From assembly GCA_002310035.1 (NCBI GenBank), contig DBYC01000077.1:2534-22133 (forward strand): a stretch of DNA of 19,600 nt, given 5' to 3'. Shown here one piece after another: positions 15,535 through 19,600 of the stretch. The translations under genes were made by a program, and so were the position numbers. How positions within the stretch are numbered: the first letter of the stretch is position 1; every line of letters begins with the position of its first letter. The DNA comes from a bacterium UBP6_UBA1196 (GTDB lineage: Bacteria > UBP6 > UBA1177). The notes under the pieces were generated by a model. The model did no database searches, had not been told where the DNA came from, and worked only from the letters and a program-made list of their open reading frames with translations.

Positions 15535-15546
15535 TCAATATTGATC
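15533..15546. other. Perfect 14-base palindrome at the ssb stop codon
   Basis: GATCAATATTGATC begins inside the ssb stop codon (TGA at 15532-15534). It has no T-tract and is not a good terminator. It resembles a protein-binding operator, but no gene starts beside it. Confidence 0.4.
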
Positions 15547-15596
15547 CTATAAAATTTCAGGAAAAATTTCTGTCTGAAAACAGCTAAAGTGTCCGG

Positions 15597-15887
15597 CTAG
15601 TAGTCACTGCAGGTTTTGCCGGATTCATCTTTCTGAGGCATGTTGTTGTCTTTGCGCATTTTAATGGATTTTCTGAGAAGCCCTTTGTTTATAAGATCTT
15701 TTTTGATGTAGAGCTTCTTGCTGTTATCCCCCTTTATCTGTTGCCGCGGACCGTCGTTTTTGATCTCTTCAACCTTCCTGGCAGGTTTCTCAAGGCTCTG
15801 TTTCTGTTTTGTCAGATAGATCCCGCCGGCTACAGCCATGAGTGCGGCAACTATTGAAACAGCAAAAAGTAATTTTTTCTTTTTCAT
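15597..15887 (-). CDS. Small single-TM protein with a basic tail, unknown function
   Basis: The 96-residue protein starts at ATG 15887: GGAGG lies 8 bases upstream, and the promoter at 15914-15941 predicts a transcript start near 15907, which excludes the longer frame from 15914. MKKKK is followed by one hydrophobic segment (about 6-25, LLFAVSIVAALMAVAGGIYL), then a very lysine-rich, probably disordered tail (LYIKKDLINKGLLRKSIKMRKDN) ending in ...GKTCSDY. It is probably anchored in the inner membrane or is a poorly cleaved secreted protein; the charge pattern favours a cytoplasmic N terminus and an outward tail. No family is recognised. It is convergent with ssb and has no operon partner. Confidence 0.65.
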   Translation of the reverse strand: MKKKKLLFAVSIVAALMAVAGGIYLTKQKQSLEKPARKVEEIKNDGPRQQIKGDNSKKLYIKKDLINKGLLRKSIKMRKDNNMPQKDESGKTCSDY

Positions 15888-15913
15888 AATAAAAACCTCC
15901 AAAAAAACAGGCA

Positions 15914-15941
15914 AATATAGCCGTGATTTTTATTTGGTCAA
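15914..15941 (-). promoter_or_regulatory. Promoter for the small TM protein gene
   Basis: On the minus strand TTGACC (15941-15936) and TATATT (15919-15914) are separated by 16 bases; each is a 5 of 6 match to consensus. The predicted leader is about 20 bases and carries GGAGG. Confidence 0.6.
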
Positions 15942-15951
15942 CCCAATTCGA

Positions 15952-16299
15952 TCAAAGAGCGTGCCTGAACATGAAAAATGCAGCTCCGACAAGGCACAAC
16001 CCGGCATAGAGAAAATCCAGAGTCGGCTTTTCCTTCATGTAGAAAAGCGAGAAAAAGGCGAAAACAACCATCGTTATGATTTCCTGCATAACTTTGAGCT
16101 GTCCGACGGAGTAGTATTTGTGGCCCATGCGGTTTGCCGGGACCTGAATGCTGTATTCCAGGAGCGCTATACTCCAACTTATTAAGATTACTAAAATGAT
16201 CGGCGATTTTTCATTGTCGCCCTTTAAATGCCAGTACCATGCGAAACACATAGGGATATTTGCCGCTACCAGCAGAAGAACCGGATAAATTTTTTCCAT
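15952..16299 (-). CDS. DMT-superfamily-like membrane protein (DUF486)
   Basis: The 115-residue protein has four hydrophobic segments (about 5-23, 34-52, 75-91 and 95-112). The segment QVPANRMGHKYYSVGQLKVMQEIITMVVFAFFSLFYMKE is the diagnostic core of the DUF486 family (PANR and QLKxxQE are the usual conserved blocks). Members are small inner-membrane proteins related to the drug/metabolite transporter fold, with no known substrate. The ATG at 16299 has AGAGG about 7 bases upstream and its own promoter at 16329-16357. Length is normal for the family. It lies between the restriction-modification gene and the small TM gene without obvious co-regulation. Confidence 0.88.
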   Translation of the reverse strand: MEKIYPVLLLVAANIPMCFAWYWHLKGDNEKSPIILVILISWSIALLEYSIQVPANRMGHKYYSVGQLKVMQEIITMVVFAFFSLFYMKEKPTLDFLYAGLCLVGAAFFMFRHAL

Positions 16300-16328
16300 T
16301 TTTTGCCTCTAAAAAAATAAACGGCAGG

Positions 16329-16357
16329 ATTTTAGCAGAAAATTCAGGCGCGGTAAA
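16329..16357 (-). promoter_or_regulatory. Promoter for the DUF486 gene
   Basis: On the minus strand TTTACC (16357-16352, 4 of 6) and TAAAAT (16334-16329, 5 of 6) are separated by 17 bases, with a leader of about 23 bases. The -35 lies inside a 15-base palindrome (16354-16368). Confidence 0.5.
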
Positions 16358-16368
16358 CTTTAAGTTTA
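16354..16368. other. 15-base palindrome over the restriction-modification gene stop
   Basis: TAAACTT and AAGTTTA flank a single central base, in perfect symmetry. The right arm includes the stop codon of the restriction-modification gene and the left arm overlaps the -35 of the DUF486 promoter. With two 7-base A+T-rich arms and no T-tract, it is more like a binding site than a terminator. Confidence 0.35.
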
Positions 16369-19300
16369 TTTCTTTTCCGTTAGTTTTTTGTACATCCTGA
16401 AAAGCTTTGCAACGATCTCTGCTTCACTCATTTTCGGGTCAAAACCGTATGCTGCCATAACAGCCTTGTCGTTTTCCTTGTGGGCTTTCCGCAATTCAGG
16501 CGGCATTGTGGTTTCATCGTAAAGGTCGGCAAGCGACGAATCGGGATATTTGGCTCTCGCATCAAGAATTGTCTGCGCTGTTTTTTCAATTTTTGCTTTC
16601 TGCGCCTCTGTCGGATTACACCACGGAAAATTGTTGTAAACAATATCCTTTGAATAACGGTAACGGCTTTCCAATCTGCCGCAGACAGCACGCATCCAGG
16701 CATTGTGAACCGATGATGTGAGAATGCCAAATTCATACAATCCTGCATGAGTTATAATGGTTGCTGAATCTGTCGGAATAGTGTTCGAATTCAAAAAACC
16801 TATTGGAATATATTTTCTGCGCTCTGAGGATACTCGCGGAATTAAAAGATACTGTTCAGGATTATTGATCTCTCTGAATAAAGCAGGTGTATCTGCTAAT
16901 TTTTGCCTGTCTTCAGCTCCGTTCAATCTGTCTTCCCGGCATAGCATCACACGCTTGTAAACCTCTTTCATCCCTTTGACTTCAGCAGGAGTTGCTCCGA
17001 CAAGCCAGAGACAGTAACGCTTTCCGCCGTTTATATACTCTTCGGAACCGGTCAAATTTTTTATCCATTTTCTGGCTGCCGGTTCTTTTTTTATAAAATC
17101 TTCGTATTCGTCTGCTTCTATAATCAGGTGTCCCCCGTCAGCTGGACGATTTCCGGTAGTCATGAGAGGAACATCGCAAACAGGCTTTGATCTGTTTATG
17201 ATCCAAACCGACTCTGCATCCATCAGATACGGATTGATGTTTTTAGCTTCGACAACCGTGCCGTCAGCGTTAAAAATTCTCGGCGCACACGAAGTTTGCA
17301 AGTACTGCTTTTCTACACTCCCGCCTCGGCATGAAAATCCGATAATAACGCAATGGACATGAGCCATATCAGTGCTTTCCGAATACCATTTGAAACTACG
17401 GAAAGCAAAATCGATCTGAAGTCCATACCGTTCAAAAAGAGGTTTCCATACACTTGCGACCTGCTCTCCCTGCGTTATCGAGTTTGTCGATACAAAAGCG
17501 CACCTCGTTTTTTTACCTTGAATAAGTTTCGTCGCTTTGAAATACCAGTTTGCCACATAGTCAATTTTGCCTGCATTACGGTAGGGTTTACTGTTTTCAT
17601 CGACATAAGTATGAAGCGTATCCAATTTGTTGCTTTCGGTTTGCTTTCCATAACCCGAAAACGGCGGATTTCCGATAATGTAGTCGTAGATCACAGGCTT
17701 GTTGCCGTCTTTTGCAGGGAATATTTTTTCAGTAACTTCTTTCGCGGCTACATTCAGTTCCTTAAAGTGCGCTCCGTACGGAATTTCAGGTTCGCCGGCA
17801 GTTTCTACCGCTTTTTCATCAACTCTGTAGAGATTAAGTTTGTCGGTATAAACAAAATTTTCATTCTTCTCCTCTTCAAGCGTTGACCAGTCCATTCTGA
17901 GCGCATTGCCTTCAACAATTGTCGCACTTGTCGAAAGCGGCAGAAAATCAAGGGCCTTTCCGACAATTTCCTCTGTCGCCTTCATCATTTGCGATTCGGC
18001 GATCCAAAGAGCTGTTTTGGCGACAGTAACAGCAAAATCGTTGATTTCTATGCCGTAAAACTGTGAGATTTTCACTTTTATAGGAGAGGCTTGATAACCG
18101 AAGAATGCCAATTTGCCATAGATGATTTTGAGAATTTCATTTTCCAAATGGCGCAGCGAAATATAGGTTTCAGTCAGGAAATTGCCGCTTCCGCAGGCAG
18201 GATCCAGGAATGTTAATGACGCTATTTTATTTTGGAATTGTTCCAGTTTTTTGCGTTTTCGTAGAGATGTTTCCCGAAACGTCTCTTTAGCGAAAATCGT
18301 GTTTTGGGGTTTATGAGCCGTTTCAGGAAACGGCTCTACAATTTGGGAAAATTCTGCACGCAAATCATCCAGAAACAACGGATCGATCACTTTATGGATA
18401 TTCTCGACACTCGTGTAGTGCATTCCGCCTTTTCTGCGTGTCTCAGGATTCAAAGTCGATTCAAAAACCGCTCCGAAAATCGTGGGCGAAATTTCCGACC
18501 AATCGAAGGGAGCGCAGTGATCTACTAAAATATCTACGATTTCTTTAGTAAAATTAGGAATTTCTATATCCTCGGCCGCGAAAAGTCCTCCGTTCACATA
18601 TGGAAATGCCTTTAATTTCAGGTCATATTTGTCACGGTTTTCCGGTTTTGTATCCAAAGCCTTGAAAAGTTTAAGGATTCCATCTCTTAAATCTGGCAGG
18701 TTGAAGGATTTTACGTACTCTTCAAAGCTTGTCCGCGTCTCAAAAAGTCCGGCGTCTTCGGCATAAAGACAGAAAACTATCCTGACACACAGGATATTCA
18801 GGCTTCTAAAGCTGTTTTCATCGGGATTTATGTACTCCTTGATGAGTGCGTCGTAGAGCTTTCCTACGAGTTCGCCTGCTTTCAGAGAAACCTGTTCTTC
18901 ACGCGAAATCGAAGTATTCTTTGAATCAACTAAAAACTGCAAACGTTCATAATCTTTAGCTAAATTCTCAAGCAGGATCTGCTCCGGCTCATCCTGAGGC
19001 TTTTCCATATCGTAAATCAGAAACTCCTGAAAATTGCAGGTCACGATCCAGCGCGGACGGCTGGAATAGGGCAGTTCCGAAGAGTACCTCTTTGCCTGCT
19101 GGAAGGGTGTCAGAAAGCTGCTGTCGCTCTGCTTTATCGGTCTGCGCAGGTTCTTTCCGCAGCTTTTCTGCTCGATCATGACATGGGTTGAAGGGATCCA
19201 CGCATCAATAAAGCTCGTGTGATCAAGATGGACTTTGTCTTCAAAAAATATAAAATCACTAATGTTTTCAACACAGAACACGTCCAAAAGCAATTCGATC

Positions 19301-19398
19301 CAGAAAACTTGGCTTTCACCCTTTTCGTAGCCTTTGCCACGCCATCTATCCGCAAATTCCTGAGCCGCTTTTTTGCGGTTTACCACTGTTTTTGCCAT
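16366..19398 (-). CDS. MmeI-like (type IIL) restriction endonuclease-DNA methyltransferase fusion
   Basis: The 1010-residue protein combines a nuclease and an adenine methyltransferase in one chain, as in MmeI. The N-terminal nuclease carries Asp65, Glu76 and Lys78 in the pattern FIDAWIP...VMIEQK (D-x10-ExK), close to the MmeI D-x9-ExK site. A helical linker follows, then the methyltransferase: GMHYTS (about 325-330), SAM motif I DPACGSGNFL (399-408), YGIEINDFAV, and catalytic motif IV NPPFSG (577-582), of the N6-adenine type. The C-terminal 350 residues correspond to the target-recognition region and cap. ATG 19398 is chosen because GGAG lies 5 bases upstream; the GTG at 19404 overlaps this site. 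Codons are more A+T-rich than in neighbours (23 G/C in 17521-17580, against 35 in 9001-9060), which suggests horizontal transfer. A pair of palindromes sits in frame at residues 354-380. No separate methylase is needed. The recognition sequence cannot be predicted here. Confidence 0.93.
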   Translation of the reverse strand: MAKTVVNRKKAAQEFADRWRGKGYEKGESQVFWIELLLDVFCVENISDFIFFEDKVHLDHTSFIDAWIPSTHVMIEQKSCGKNLRRPIKQSDSSFLTPFQQAKRYSSELPYSSRPRWIVTCNFQEFLIYDMEKPQDEPEQILLENLAKDYERLQFLVDSKNTSISREEQVSLKAGELVGKLYDALIKEYINPDENSFRSLNILCVRIVFCLYAEDAGLFETRTSFEEYVKSFNLPDLRDGILKLFKALDTKPENRDKYDLKLKAFPYVNGGLFAAEDIEIPNFTKEIVDILVDHCAPFDWSEISPTIFGAVFESTLNPETRRKGGMHYTSVENIHKVIDPLFLDDLRAEFSQIVEPFPETAHKPQNTIFAKETFRETSLRKRKKLEQFQNKIASLTFLDPACGSGNFLTETYISLRHLENEILKIIYGKLAFFGYQASPIKVKISQFYGIEINDFAVTVAKTALWIAESQMMKATEEIVGKALDFLPLSTSATIVEGNALRMDWSTLEEEKNENFVYTDKLNLYRVDEKAVETAGEPEIPYGAHFKELNVAAKEVTEKIFPAKDGNKPVIYDYIIGNPPFSGYGKQTESNKLDTLHTYVDENSKPYRNAGKIDYVANWYFKATKLIQGKKTRCAFVSTNSITQGEQVASVWKPLFERYGLQIDFAFRSFKWYSESTDMAHVHCVIIGFSCRGGSVEKQYLQTSCAPRIFNADGTVVEAKNINPYLMDAESVWIINRSKPVCDVPLMTTGNRPADGGHLIIEADEYEDFIKKEPAARKWIKNLTGSEEYINGGKRYCLWLVGATPAEVKGMKEVYKRVMLCREDRLNGAEDRQKLADTPALFREINNPEQYLLIPRVSSERRKYIPIGFLNSNTIPTDSATIITHAGLYEFGILTSSVHNAWMRAVCGRLESRYRYSKDIVYNNFPWCNPTEAQKAKIEKTAQTILDARAKYPDSSLADLYDETTMPPELRKAHKENDKAVMAAYGFDPKMSEAEIVAKLFRMYKKLTEKK
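18261..18339. repeat. Paired palindromic repeats (REPIN-like) inside the restriction-modification gene
   Basis: Two imperfect inverted repeats sit 28 bases apart: 18263-18286 (12-bp arms around CC, one G-T wobble) and 18315-18336 (11-bp arms around AG). Both share the GTTTC...GAAAC core and GAG-rich ends. The whole unit is bounded by GTAGAG (18261-18266) and CTCTAC (18334-18339) in inverted orientation, so the pair is itself an inverted arrangement, like two REP units in a REPIN. It is translated without a stop as residues 354-380 in a linker just before methyltransferase motif I. No other copy was seen in the window. Confidence 0.75.
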
Positions 19399-19430
19399 GT
19401 TCACTCCGTTAACAACGATTTAAACATGGC

Positions 19431-19459
19431 ATTGTAGCTTGTAAATAAATCGAAAACAA
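19431..19459 (-). promoter_or_regulatory. Promoter for the restriction-modification gene
   Basis: On the minus strand TTGTTT (19459-19454) and TACAAT (19436-19431) are separated by 17 bases; the -10 matches 5 of 6 and the -35 matches 3. Transcription would start near 19424, about 26 bases before the ATG. No regulatory C-protein gene or obvious operator is nearby. Confidence 0.5.
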
Positions 19460-19477
19460 GTTTTAGAATTGCGATAT

Positions 19478-19600
19478 ATGGATTCCAGATTGTTTTTTCA
19501 GTTTTGCGAGACGACCGATGACAATAACTTATCTCAGGTGAAGTTTTACGAGAATGCTGTCGACAAGCGAATAAACGCTGGGGACAAGGATAAGGGTGAT
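19478..19600 (+). CDS. Partial CDS of unknown function, divergent from the restriction-modification gene
   Basis: ATG at 19478 opens a frame of 41 codons without a stop to the right edge. The peptide begins MDSRLFFQFCETTDDNNLSQ and continues as a polar, charged sequence to ...KRINAGDKDKGD; no family can be named from so little. There is no Shine-Dalgarno site before the ATG. A possible promoter (TTGTAA at 19439-19444 and TAGAAT at 19464-19469, 19-base spacer) would place the transcript start within a few bases of the ATG. Its position beside a restriction-modification gene makes a defence-related role possible but unproven. Confidence 0.5.
   Translation, partial: MDSRLFFQFCETTDDNNLSQVKFYENAVDKRINAGDKDKGD

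Noticed and set aside
15535..15596. Possible intrinsic terminator between ssb and the small TM gene (TTTCAG...CTGAAA, 6-bp arms with a long loop).
   Set aside because: The stem is short, the loop is about 13 bases, and no clean T-tract follows on the plus strand; too weak to call.

Overview
The window is chromosomal DNA from a bacterium with a moderate G+C, housekeeping-rich genome. Several genes start with Sec-type signal peptides, and one encodes a probable envelope or outer-membrane-like protein, which suggests a Gram-negative (diderm) cell. Sigma-70-like promoters and Shine-Dalgarno sites are easy to see. I could not assign a phylum from the sequence alone. Genes are tightly packed: no stretch longer than about 300 bases lacks a gene, and there is no rRNA, CRISPR array or complete insertion sequence.

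Left part (1-5462, minus strand). A consensus promoter (TTGACA, 17-bp spacer, TATAAT) starts an operon encoding a small secreted protein of unknown function, PurE (purine synthesis), TsaC/Sua5 (t6A tRNA modification), a TrmN6-like tRNA adenine methyltransferase and HolA (DNA polymerase III delta). Starts and stops overlap or nearly touch. After an 87-base gap come a WYL-domain regulator and the first 32 codons of another gene that leaves the window. Upstream of this operon lies a MalG-type sugar permease with no MalF, binding protein or ATPase beside it.

Middle (5558-12207, plus strand). tRNA-Lys(UUU) and tRNA-Glu(UUC) are followed after 24 bases by an RsmB-type rRNA methyltransferase. Next is a tight run of a UbiA-family prenyltransferase, an unrecognised 319-residue protein, a secreted transglutaminase-like protein, a secreted envelope protein of unknown function, and TrpS.

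Second plus-strand operon (12252-15534). A good promoter leads an unknown secreted protein, PurN (TTG start), a two-TM sensor with an extracytoplasmic domain and a HAMP-like end but no output domain, and Ssb. 

Right part (15597-19600). Three minus-strand genes encode a small single-TM basic protein, a DUF486 membrane protein and a large MmeI-like (type IIL) restriction-methylation fusion. The fusion gene is more A+T-rich than its neighbours and contains a pair of palindromic repeats in frame, which resembles a REPIN or an RPE-type coding insertion. A divergent open reading frame starts just upstream and runs off the right edge.

The most unusual observations are the palindromic pair inside the restriction-modification gene, the UbiA/transglutaminase/envelope-protein operon with two unrecognised members, and the output-less sensor between purN and ssb.
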